Shown here: positions 27,701 to 41,000 of the stretch, one piece after another
Position numbering within the stretch: the stretch's first letter is position 1
Layout of the letters: every line of letters starts with the position of its first letter
NCBI GenBank assembly: GCA_019009955.1
Contig: CM032229.1
Coordinates: 1,345,001 to 1,409,000, forward strand
Length of the DNA: 64,000 nt
DNA from: Riptortus pedestris
Lineage: Eukaryota; Arthropoda; Insecta; Hemiptera; Alydidae
Reading direction: 5' to 3'
Made by a program: the position numbers and the translations under genes
Notes under the pieces: model-generated
The model's input: only the letters and a program-made list of their open reading frames with translations
Databases searched by the model: none
Told to the model about the DNA's origin: nothing

Positions 27701-28846
27701 AGAAATGGAAAGTATTTGTCATCCAATATTATCCAAAGCTCAAATTCAGTGCTTACTAAACAAAATTTCCCATGGTCTATTAGTAATGATAATACATGTT
27801 TCCTTCACAATTATTTATTCTATGGGACTTCAATGCATAGGCTCCAACTTCATTACCATTCTCTACACAAGGATCCAACTGGAACCAAGGCATCCCTGCG
27901 ACTCGAAATATAAGCATCTTTTTAGGACAAGAACGACTACATGCCAATGATAGTCTTTAAAAATCTTGTAGCTGAATGGACTAGTTGATGTTTAAAATAA
28001 TTTACTAATTTATATTCTAGTAACTGTATATCTTAGTTTATTGTTTGGTTAGTTTCAATGTTATTAATTTTAATTTGTTGGTACAATAGTAGTCATTAAT
28101 GTTTTCATGTCTTGAACATTTCATCTTATTATAGTAAAATTTTTCTTTGTATTCTGTTAATTACGCACAAACATTACGATTTTAAAGTGTAAACGAACAT
28201 ATATCAATTTTAAGGAACTATTATGTATTTATTTTTAATGAAATCTAATTTGTACATGGTTTATTTCAAGTAAAATATATTCGACTAAAGTAATTTGTAT
28301 CATTTACAGACATATACAATTTTAATAATATTGTATTCACCAAATTAATCAGAAAACAGCTTATAAAGATAGTATTTTAACTGGTCGGGCCCGAGTCTTG
28401 TCGCTGAGTGACGTAGCAGACCTTGCTGCATTCTGATTGGCTATTCGCCAAATGGCCCTACCTTATATTATACGTACCTTGATACAACCTAACTTTGTTT
28501 AATTATTTCACTGTAAAAGCATGTATAATGACAAACAATATGATAAATCTTGAAACTATGAATTTACTTTTTGAAATATATAATTGTTTTGAAATAGCTA
28601 AAAAGATTAATGTTGTTATTTGTTTATATTTTTACTTTATTTTTTTGTATTGTTCCTAAAAGGGGTATGCAAACAGTTTTTCGATCCGACATATAGTAAC
28701 TAGAGATATTTCGAAATACCTCCCTTCTAGACCGCCTCTCCCCCTGGTCCGATTTCAGCTGACTTGATCTTTCTTTTTACATGAAACGACTAAATATCGA
28801 GTTTGGTGACGATTAAACGATAATTGCTACCGCTATAGCGGTAACA

Positions 28847-28915
<69 letters not shown>

Positions 28916-29002
28916 TCATACAGGCACATATACACATGGACATTTGAGGAAATTTTTCGAAAATCGCGTCATGAGTAAGACCTCAATAATTGATTTCGGT
29001 TA

Positions 29003-29052
<50 letters not shown>

Positions 29053-32000
29053 TATACTGGCGGGGATACCAGGCTTTGCTAATATTATTTTTAATAAATA
29101 TTTAGAATAAATAATGGGGGTTATTCGTCGGATCAAAAAAATTTGTATAAGCTATCTTATTATCCGTTACTGTACGTCGGTTCGAAAAATTGTGAAAAGT
29201 CAATGCTATTGCAAATTAAATTTTCTATAAATATTGTTATATACATTTATTCTCTATCTTGAATATTAACCGAGATATTTGCATTTTTATTAAGTCTGTG
29301 TGGATAACGGACGAGATGAGATCGGCTATAGTCGGTTCTCGTCGTAATGTTCGGCCGTTTCCGTAACTGTTCGCCTCTTGTAAAATTGGTTTAGACTCGT
29401 GTAACCATTTACTTTGTGAGATATATGCAAATACGTTCGGTTCATATAGTGAAGCAAGATATGAAATAGTTTTAAGATAAAACTTACAATGAAGCTAGAT
29501 GTGAAGTACCTCCGAATAATACTTGTAGTGAGGCTAGATATGAGATAGCATAAAGACAATATTTAGAGTGATGCAAGACATGAAATAGCTGAAAAATAAT
29601 ACTTACAGTGTGCCTAGACAAAAAATAGCTGATAGATAATACTTATAGTGTGGTTAGATATGAAATAGCTTAAAGATTAAACTTGCAGTGAGACAAGAAT
29701 ATAAATATCTTTACGATAAAACTTAAATTGAGGCTAGATATAAAATAGCTGAATGAGATAATACTTACCGTCAGGCTAGACATGAAATACGTTTAAGACA
29801 ATATTTACAGTCATGCAAAATATGAAATAGTTTTAAGGTAATATTTACAGTGAGGCAAAACATGAGATAGTTAACAGATAGTACCTAAAGTGCGGCTAGA
29901 CAAAAAATAGCTAAGAGGTAATACTTACCGTGAGGTTAGATATGAAATAGTTTTAAGGTAATATTTACAGTGAGGCAACATGAGATAGTTATCATGAGAT
30001 AGTTAACAGATAATACCCGTACCTACAGTGCGGCAAAACAAGAAATAGCTGAGACGTAATAATTACCGTGAGGTTAGATGTGTAATAGTTTTAAGGCAAT
30101 ACTTACAGTGAGGCAAGGCATGAGATAGTTAACAGATAGTACCTACAGTGCGGCTATACAAAAAATAGCTAAGAGGTAATACTTACAGTGAGGTTAGATA
30201 TGAAATAGTTTTAAGGTAATATTTATAGTGAGGCAAAACATGAGATAGTTAACAGATAGTACCTACAGTGCGGCTAGACAAAAAATAGCTAAGAGGTAAT
30301 ACTTACCGTGAGGTTAGATATGAAATAGTTTTAAGGTAATATTTACAGTGAGGCAAAACATGAGATAGTTAACAGATAGTACCTACAGTGCGGCTAGACA
30401 AAAAATAGCTAAGAGGTAATACTTACCGTGAGGTTAGATATGAAATAGTTTTAAGGTAATATTTACAGTGAGGCAAAACATGAGATAGTTAACAGATAGT
30501 ACCTACAGTGCGGCAAGACAAGAAATAGCTAAGAGGTAATACTTACCGTGAGGTTAGATATGAAATAGTTTTAAGGTAATATTTATAGTGAGGCAAAACA
30601 TGAGATAGTTAACAGATAGTACCTACAGTGCGGCTAGACGAAAAATAGCTAAGAGGTAATACTTACCGTGAGTTTAGATATGAAATAGTTTTAAGGTAAT
30701 ATTTACAGTGAGGCAAAACATGAGATAGTTAACAGATAGTACCTACAGTGTGGCAAGACAAGAAATAGCTAAGAGGTAATACTTACAGTGAGTTTAGATA
30801 TGAAATAGCTTAAATATAAAACTTATAGTGAGGGAAGAGTTGAAATAGCTTAAGGTAATACTGACAGTGAGGCAAGATATGAGATAGCTGTGAGATAATA
30901 CTTACAGTGAGGCAAAATACGAAATTGCTTTAAGATAAAACTTACATTGTGGCTAGATATGAAATAGCTGAAAGAGATAATACTTGCAGTCAGGCTAGAT
31001 ATGATATATGTTTAAGACAATATTTACAGTGATGCAAGATGTGTAATAGTTTTAAGGCAATACTTACAGTGAGGCAAGGCATGAGATAGTTAACAGGTAA
31101 ACCTACAATGCGGCAAGACAAGAAATAGCTGAAAGAGATAATACTTGCAGTCAGGCTAGATATGATATATGTTTAAGACAATATTTACAGTGATGCAAGA
31201 TGTGTAATAGTTTTAAGGCAATACTTACAGTGAGGCAAGGCATGAGATAGTTAACAGATAATACCTACAATGCGGCAAGACAAGAAATAGCTGAGAGATA
31301 ATACTTACTGTGAGGTTAGATATGAAATAGTTTTAAGGTAATATTTACACTGAGGAAAGACATGAGATATCTAACAGATAATACCTACAGTGTGGCAAAA
31401 CAAGAAATAGCTGAGAGGTAATGCTTACTGTGAGGTTTGATGTGAAATAGCTTAAATATGAAACTTACAGTGAGGCAAGATTTGAAATAGCTTTAAGGTA
31501 ATACATTGAAGCAAGATATGTTTAAGGTAATACTTACAGGGAGACAAGATATGAGATAGTACTTACAGTGAGGCAAGATATGAGTATAACGAGACTCTTG
31601 AAGACTAGATAGAACTCTATATCCATGAGGTCTATCTCAGCACCGATCAGGCCGAACAGCGCAGGCTGGACCAGGGTCCACACATAGCCGAACCTAACAG
31701 ACACCTCATTCTGCAACTGGAGTTTGTAAACAACTGTTAGAAATACTGCTCATTTATAAATCTCTGCTTAGTACAAAATATATCCTCCGAGAAGAATGCT
31801 CATGAGGTTGTCGGATAGAAGGGCGTTACCTTTGCTGGAGTGAGAGCACTCCGTTGGTTCCAGACGAGGGATGCTACGAAGGCAGATGTGATGGCAGCCA
31901 GGGGCCCTGCACCAGGTATCTCGAACTCTATGCTGCCCAGGACAGCCACGAACCCTCCCATACCGATCAGCGAAGAGATCTTCCACTCTGCCTGCAATAT

Positions 32001-35000
32001 CCGATCCATCATCACAACTCTCTCCATCACCATCACCACCATATCCATGTATCTCAATCTAGTCATTGCTTTGTGATCTTACCGTATCCGGACCAGCAAG
32101 GAAGCCGCAGACACAACCCCAGACACAGCCTCCCAGAAGGCCTCCCAGCAGCTCTAGGGGACCTTGTAATATTGACATAGTCATGTCGCCTGCAATCAAA
32201 ATGAATTACATACAATAACCATTGGAAAAACGTCTTTTGAATACCTATATACTATATCAAAGATAACACATGATAAAATGTAGAGTTACCAGCCACATTC
32301 AATGATGGTGGTAACTCTACTCATCCAATTTAAATTCCTTTGAAGTTGTACTCCTAACCAGTCGTCTACAATGCTTGAAACATGTACAGTTAATAAAAAG
32401 TCCTCATGCATGGGCTGCATAAACTAAGCAGATTTACCTCATGAAGTTCAGCAATGGATAAATTTACATACAAGCAACACAATATCACCGTGAATATCAA
32501 GTGAACAAAGCAAATGGCAATAAGAAATCATTCAGCCAATTTTGAATACCTCCGGGGGGGGGGGGGGGGAGCGTCTGGAAGGTAAAAAAACAGGTGTCCT
32601 AAACTTTCACCGGAGAGAATAGCTGATTTCCCTCAGGAGAAATCTGCTAAAAAAATTACTGAAATATATCAGAATATAACATATTATTTTTTTTTTTTGG
32701 AAACTATTTACTATATCTAGTACAGTAATTTATAATGAATCAGAATAATTTTGATGAGTGAGATAATTTTGATCTCTCTCATCACATTTTAGTAGTGAAG
32801 AACCTTAAGACGGGAGGGGGGGGGGTCACCAGTACATATTGGCATGTTTTTCGTATAATAAAGGTCTCATGAAAGCAATATTTGGTATTTAAGCTTCGTA
32901 TAATGTGGTTTATTATATAACAGAGTATTCTTTTTGTAACATGTGTAGGGGCTGATGGCTTAAAACTGACAAATGCAAATTTCTTGGTTAATATTCAAGA
33001 TAGAGAATAAATTTATACAACAATGTTTATAGTACATTTAATTTACAATAAGATTGGTTCAATACAATTTTTCGATCCGACGTATAGTACGGAGATATTT
33101 CGAATCCCGTTCTGCAACTGGTCCGATTTCAGCCACTAACAAACTTGATCATTATTATTATATAAAACGATTAAATATCGAATTTGGTAACGATTAAACC
33201 AAAATTGCGACTGTTTGAGCGTTAACAGACATATATATGTGTATATATATTTATTTACAATTTTGAACGGACCTTATTTTCGTCATATACTAGGTAGGAT
33301 CGATGGGCATTTGAAAATTTCTTTCGAAAATCGCATCAAGACTACTACATCAATAGCTGACGTCCCTTAGGAGAAATCTGCTACAATGTGGACTAATGTT
33401 AGGCTGTTCTGGATGCCGAGAAGGCATCAGGATTCAGTCTGCGACGGCAGTTTTCAGAGCGAAGTGTCTGATTCTGCAGGTCAACTTGAAGGTCTGTTGG
33501 CGAGGCGTCTCTGTGACCGGTCGATGTTGAAGGGACATATTGCCTGGACTTGGAGACAGCAAGTGTTGGGCTTCTTTACCCGAATTTATATAGCATCCTT
33601 GCAGTTCACGTGTCGGATTCCTTCCAGGCATCGGTATTGGTAACGCAGATGACTTGATTTCTTTATCATCCCTGTAGCAACCTTCTTACCGTTGCATTAG
33701 AACTGCTGCAAGTGGCACTTAGGGACTATGGTTTGGAACTAAGCCTTGAATAGTGTGTCGGTTTAGAACTGAAGACAGTGTGTCAAAGTACGCCCCATGG
33801 GCTGTCGACCAACAATTTTCATTTTTACTTTATACTATTTCTACAATTATTCTGTCGAGGAATGACTTACCTCCGGGGCTGAATATGGAAGTCATGATGA
33901 CGCCGAAGACTGATATAGATAGAATATCATCGATAGATGATGATGCGATGACTAGAGTAGAAATGCCCTTGTCTTCTCCATATCCCTTCTCCTGGAGAGC
34001 CAACAGTGTTGGAACTACCACTGCTGGAGAGATGGGGCTCAGCACGAACCTGCAATCAGCTATGGGTTAGCGTTTTCATATATAAAAACATATAGTAATC
34101 CATTGTATATTTTCTATAAATATAATATATTATGGAAACTAATCCTTAATAAAAGCCACGACACATAAGGATGAAAAGTATTCTTTCGTCACAGCGTATA
34201 GTTATGATTTTACGAAAATGAGAAGGGAAGCAATTGCTGTGAATTCTTTTGTATAAATTCCAATCCATCCCCCCCCCCGGAATCCAACGGACTTGAATCA
34301 TCTGTCTTTCCACATCATTCGAAATCCTCGTTTTCAGTTAAATTTTCACCAACTGTCGTCCGCCAATTGAACTCTTTTACCGGGATGAAAATGGAAACAA
34401 AAAAGGCTTTGGATTTACCTAAATTTAAACAATGCATTAAATCTTAACATTCATTACTGAGACTGAAAGAAAAAAAAAACAACTTTTTAATCTGGCTACT
34501 GCCTCTATTGTAGCATTTTGTAATTTCTAATATACTTTATACTTCCAAAATCGGGTTTTAATAAAATAATTAATTAAAATTACAATGAGTACATCGTTGA
34601 TCCGTCTACTAAAATTAATCATACTACACTGAAAGTGATAAATTTAATAGTTGCCGGTGAAAATCAAAACACCTAGCGCTTCAGTCTTAAGCTCAGTCAA
34701 ATGTATTATGCGTTATCATAAGAATCAAACTTGAATCTTGAGTATAGGCTGAAGGTCCGAGAGTAAAGCATTTTTCCTCTCTAAATGAGTTCAGTACTGG
34801 TCCTCTCTACATGTTTCAACCCCAAGATGCAATCGGTCAGTAATTAAAATTGATTGGACCACATGTCCTAGAGCACATTCTGCCAGGACAGTACACATAG
34901 CTTGTGTGACAGGAATCAAGGTGGCATAAAGGAATCAATGGCTGTACATTCAAACCTATCTTAATTATTTGCAATAGTAGTAAAACATTTCTAATTATTA

Positions 35001-38000
35001 CTCAAAAACTGCATTACATAGTAACTACAATAGATTAAAAATATTCTACAATACAATTATCGATAAAGACAAAAATATAAAAATATCCAATTAAAGAAAG
35101 TAGCCATGTAATTAAAAATACGAAATAGTATATTTCATTACAAGGGCGGAAAGTGACTGTTTCCTATGCGAGATCGTGTTTTACGGCCAAGGCTGGAAAT
35201 TAGATCGAGCATTGGAAACTCACTTTCCGCCCGAGTTATGAACGATACTTTACATCACGAGGCAAAAAATGCAAAATATAATTTAAACTCGTAATTATTA
35301 AGTATTATCATATTAAATGATTTGTTTTGCATTCTGTAGTATCGATTATTTCTGAACAGCTGATTTAGAGCACTAACCTGATACAAGTAACATAACTTTA
35401 ATAACTCTTTCAAATTTTATAATAAAACTAAGTTAAATTAGTGTAATTATATTTTCTAATGATAAGTAATCGACTAATAATATCTTTAGTGCTTTAAAAT
35501 AACTAAGATATAAATTGTTTTTCGAATAGAAACGCTAGCGTAACCTAGTGTTGGAAACTGTAACTTCAACTGATAGTATGTAAGTAAGTATAAACAGCTG
35601 TTCTCTTTCCCGGTCTAAAAACTTTTCCCTCCCTAGACCGGGAAAGAGAACAGCTGTTTCAAGTTATTATAAAAAGACCCACTTTCCATACTTACATACG
35701 GTAGCGAAAGTAACTACTTTCAGATCAGAGTGATGTAAAACCTATACTCTTTATCAGCATTAAATATGTTGGCAGTGGTATGCATAGATCAGCTGATTAT
35801 AGGATGCCATGTTGATTTCTGTTATGAGCATAATGACTGCTCTGGCAGAAGGTTTTCTAAAATATGTTGTCCAAAAAATGTTAACTTATTGATGGTCTCA
35901 ACTCACCCAATAAGAAATGCCCATAGCCAGGGGACTTGGAAGAAGAGGTTTGAAGCTAGTGCAGCACCACAGGCCTCGAACAGGCAAGGGAGTGCAGCGA
36001 GTCTCAGCACGGTGAACTTGAGCTTTCGCAGCGTAGACGGGTCCAATCCAAGGCCAGCCTTGATCAGGATCACCGACAGTGCTAAATTCCTGAAAATAAT
36101 CATCCATTCAAAATGACTCATTGGTATTCATTAAATCTGATAAATACAAACATGAAATTAGGAACGTTTTTATTTTGATCCCCTAAAATGACTGAATACC
36201 ATTCATTGTGGGAAGATCAAGTGGGTTTTGGTTCGATCCCCTCCACAAGCTTCTTTAATTCTACAGTTCACTACCGAAACCCTCTAATATTGCAGTTCTA
36301 GTGGACTATTTTGCGCAGTCTATGGGATTTACTTTTTTTGACTGCCCCCCCCCCCCCCGAAGAAGTGGTATGTAGGGGCTTCTATACGTACATACCATAC
36401 ACGTATAACATTTGTACTGTACCCGTTCATTATTCATGAAACTAGAAGTAGTAAGTAGTGGGCTAGCGAGTGTGTGTGTGTGTGTGTGTGTGTATGAGTA
36501 ATCATTCAGTTAACTATGTATAAGGAAGATACAGAGTGTTATTTAAATAGTCACCTGCAACGGTTTATATTTTTGCTAAACCTTAATTATTTTAAATTTA
36601 GTTTGTTACATACCTATTTTATTTTATTTATTTATTATCTAAATATTTTAAGAATGATTTCCCTATTGTCCAACGTGACTCTATGTTTCGATTTTCAGTT
36701 TTGTAACTAGTTTTGAATTTTGTCTTTATGTTTGTTTACTTGTAATGTATTTCCTTTTTTTTTGAGTTCCATTTTTTATGTGTTAAAAATTTCCGTTTTT
36801 GGGCCCACTCTTACGTGTTTGTGTTCAATTTCTGTGTTTCATGCCTGTTTTTCCTCCCATTTCTGTTTTGTGTTCCGTTTCTATTTATGTTTTACATTTC
36901 TCCTTTGTTTTATTTCTGTTTTTGTGTTAGATCTTACTTATTTTTTTTATTAAATTCATGAAGCTTTAATTATGAGCAACATTGTCACAGCTGAGAAGCT
37001 GCAATATATAAATTAAAATAGAAAAAGAAAAGTGTTATGGAATTTGCCGATATATGTTTGTTAACCAGCAAAATCGGTTAGGTTAAGGTATTAGATGGTC
37101 TTTGGGGGGGGGGGGGGGAGGGTCACAAATCTCTGAATTACTCAATTGAACTTTTTTTTCTTCTTTTTTTTATCATAAAGCGGCTTATAATTGTGTGGCG
37201 TGACTTATTTTGATAGTAGAAAGTGGTATATATGATTTTGTTTTTCAGCTTTTTTTTTTCAACTCAAATTTTAAAATATGACGAAATAGCTTTAAAAGCA
37301 ATGAAACTGTTTCAAGATACCTGGATATGATGACGAGATCTGGGTAGACACCTTGTAGATGGAAGAAGCCAGCCGTCCTGAGAACTATGCCTGTGATGAG
37401 CATGCCCAGTAGAGCAGGTAGCTTTAGCCAGGCTGCGCATAGGCCAACCAGCTGTGCTAGGAGCAGCAAGAGTAGTAGCTGGAACAGTCCACCAGGGGGC
37501 AGGATCTCACCGTGCACTATCAGGTACAGGCTGCTCCAGAACAGACCTCCTAGCAGGATGTACGTCACCCAACCTATAGCTCTCTCCTTCCATTCCTCTC
37601 TATCCTCTCTGCCAATAACAATAATAATATAATAATTAAAAGCATTTCCAAGTACAAAACTATATTAAATATGAAAAATAAGTGATCCTTAAATAAAAAA
37701 AAAGTTGGCCACCCAAGATCTGCGATTTCTAGATTTCCTACCTGCTGCTATAAGACACTTGTGATATCATCTCACCAAATATGTATTTCTATGTAAAATC
37801 GATGAGTAGAAGAAGAGAGAGGGGGTTATTCAAAGCTGTAAACAACAACGTACGAATAGCTCCCTCAATATTTTAGATACGAAACAATTCATAGAATGAC
37901 AATAAACTCGAACAGTTTTGTAGTTCATAGATATCACCTCCTTCCCTTATCATCAATGTGTGATAAGTGTAAGTCTAAACATTTAAAGAACCCAAAATCG

Positions 38001-41000
38001 ATAGAGTTGCTTAGATAAGGAGCTAATATTCTCAAAATATAAATATTCATATAGCTCTAAGTCATCCATCTTTAGCTTTGACTAATCTTTATATTTTGGT
38101 CAATATATGACTTCTGGTAATGAATTTGAGATTGCATTACATGTATCATTTATAAATGACTGTTTATTTTATATTTTGAGTTATGTCAACATAAACCTTT
38201 CCTCCTTTAATTTCGTTGTAAGTGATTTGGTTGCGACGAGCTTCCATTGTACTATATTACCATAGCCAGATCGCTACGCCACTATTTCTGAGTAATTGAT
38301 TCAGTATAATTCAAGACTAAGCATACGATAAATCCAACCAAGAAGCAAAAAAAAAAAAAATGAGACATTTGGTAATGGGATCGCAATCGCTATGAGATAG
38401 TTATGATTAAGTGAATACAATTCAAGTACAAGCAATTATTCAAATAGATGTTTAACACTAACGAGTTTTCCCCTTAATAATACCAAGCCTCGAACACCAA
38501 CTAGAAGATGTCACAACTCTATTTTCTCATCATTATGAACGTTGCATCACCATCATCCCATCAAAAAATGTATTACCATCATCCCACCTCAAGTTGTTCA
38601 TAATCTTTTTTCCCTTCTCTATGTTATCACCACCAAGCACAGTAATTTACTCATCATTCCCAACAAACCTTGGCCATCTTCAACACAGCCCTAAAGGATC
38701 AATATCCTTAACGTACGCGTATGGTCCTAAATGAATATCTAAGAACATAATTTTTCTCACCATCTTCAGTGAGTGGTTTCATGTTTCAATCAATGCTAAC
38801 TTCCTTCTCATCATCTGCATTTTTTAATTGTTTTCGTTATCTTCATAGTCCTTCATAATAAACTTATTGATTACGAAAATGATCGGCTCAGCAATCCAAA
38901 GCCTACCAAAGTACAATGGCAGGAGGGTCAGTGATCAGATTAAAGCTTCCTGGATTTATTGTGGTCGAACATCTACTTTAGTAAGTTAGCTACTCACGAT
39001 GCTGAGCTGGCACCATGGAAACAAAAGCACAACCTCAAAACCCGGTTACCATTCAGCTAAATAACAAGTAGTACGTAGTCCCTACCACCTCTAACTTATC
39101 TATATATATATAAAATTGTAACCTCTATCTGTACATTGATTTTTTTCGCGAAATTTCACGATAACTTTTCGTTTCACATGTCATAGACACCATAACTGCA
39201 TTTTGTTTCTTTCGTGTATGTTTGTTTGCTTGTTTGTTACCTTTTCACGCATAAACGGCTGAACCGAATTTTATGAAACTTGGTATGTATATTACTACTA
39301 ACCCAACTTAGACTTTAGGCTATATTAATATCCTCTGAGACGAACAGGAGTGGGGGTTATAAGGGAAACCAGAAATTAAAAATAGCGATATTTCTTTTCC
39401 TATTGGTTTTCGTCCAATATGAACATATTAAAAGTTGTTTAATTTGTTATTTAGAGTAATTTTTGTTATATACACTTTTTTCGTATACCGAATCATAAAC
39501 GAGATATACGCTAAAACCTATAGCTGAAGTGAATAATTTTATTTGGGACAAAAGACTCAACCAAACTACATAACACTCGGTATGTGTATTAGCAATAACG
39601 CCTTAATTATAATAAGGCATTCCAACATTTCTAGGGACGGGCAGGAGTGGGGGTTATAAGGGAGGGCTGAAATTAAAAATAGTGATATTTCGTTTCCTAT
39701 TGGGGTTTCGGCAAATATGCACATAACAAAAGTTGTTTATTTTGTTATTTAGAGTAACTTTTGTTATATACACTGTCGTCGTATACCGAAGTATAAAGGC
39801 GTAATACGCTAAAAAGTATAGCGGGAGTCAATAATTTTATTTGGCACAAAAGACTCAACCGAACTAAATAAAACTCGGTACTTGTATTAGCACTAACGCT
39901 TTCATTATAATAAGCGATACTAACATTTATAGGAACGGGCAGGAGTGGGGGTTGTAAGGGAGGCCTGAAATTAAAAATAGCTGTATTTCGTTTTCTATTG
40001 GTTTTTCTGCAAATATGCACATGACGCAAGTTGTTTATTTTGTTATTTCAAGTAACTTTTGTTATATTCATTTTTGTTGTATAACAAAGTATAACCGAGA
40101 TATACACTAAAAACTAGGGAGAGCCAACAATTTTGTTGTGCACTAACGATTGAACCGAACTTAACAAAACTCGGAATGTTAGTCATTAGTCAGTCAACGA
40201 TGATTTCCCGGACATTGCTGGGTATATTATCTAGATTGTAAATTAAAAAAAACGTACATTATAGATAATGTTTAATTATAATAAATGCTATCCATGATTA
40301 TGATTTGATTTATTCACGGTGTGTCAAACAGTGGAGAGGGAATCATTAGAGACTTATTTTCATTTATTCTTCAAATCTAAAATTTTTTTTTCTATAGATC
40401 GCCCAACGGACCCTTCCGGAAGAAATGCGCCCAGATGGGAAGAGCAGTTGTACAAGTAGAAGCATTGCCAAAAAAAAAAAAAATAGAATCTTACCGCCTC
40501 AAATGACTTCCCGAGCGAAGCCGGGTACCTTGGCAGGAGTGGGGGTTATAAGGGAGGCCTGAAATTAATAATAGTGATTTCCTATCGGGGTTTCGGCAAA
40601 TATGCACATAACAAAAGTTGTTTATTTTGTTATTTATAGAAATTTGCTCAACACTTCTTTTCAATATGAACTATCAGGTACCTCACCTTAAAAAATTAAT
40701 TCAAATGTATGTCAATATTTTCTCCTTAATAATTCAAATCTATGCATAATGCACAGGAAACGGGAAATATGACAATATGCAGGACAGTGAAGTCTTGAAT
40801 AAAAAATTAATTTTATTAACAAATCCACAGAAACGACGGGTGTTAACCCTAAACACTGGGACGGGTAAATGACAAAATATTGTGCAAAGTAAAGCCTTGC
40901 CAAAAATATATCATCACCATTTAGCCTCAAATGAATTCCCGAGCGAAGCCGGGTTTCTGAGCTAGTCTTCTATAGATCAGTAATGCAACATTTTCATAAG

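Larger units (their letters stand above)
34050..35906. other. Intron 4 of the antiporter gene; no other gene
   Basis: AT-rich intron with a C run near 34269-34278 and two foldback elements (35144-35232 and 35592-35659). No further exon is needed because exons 4 and 5 join in phase. Confidence 0.7.

Noticed and set aside
29447..31584. CRISPR-like regular repeat array
   Set aside because: Units are contiguous monomers without unique spacers, in a eukaryotic intron, and match the exon 8 junction.
33386..33643. Opposite-strand frames in the GC-richer intron 5 segment as a gene
   Set aside because: No motif and no splicing link; more likely an unidentified transposon piece.
36516..36953. Phe/Cys-rich plus-strand frames in intron 3
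   Set aside because: They come from T-rich low-complexity sequence.
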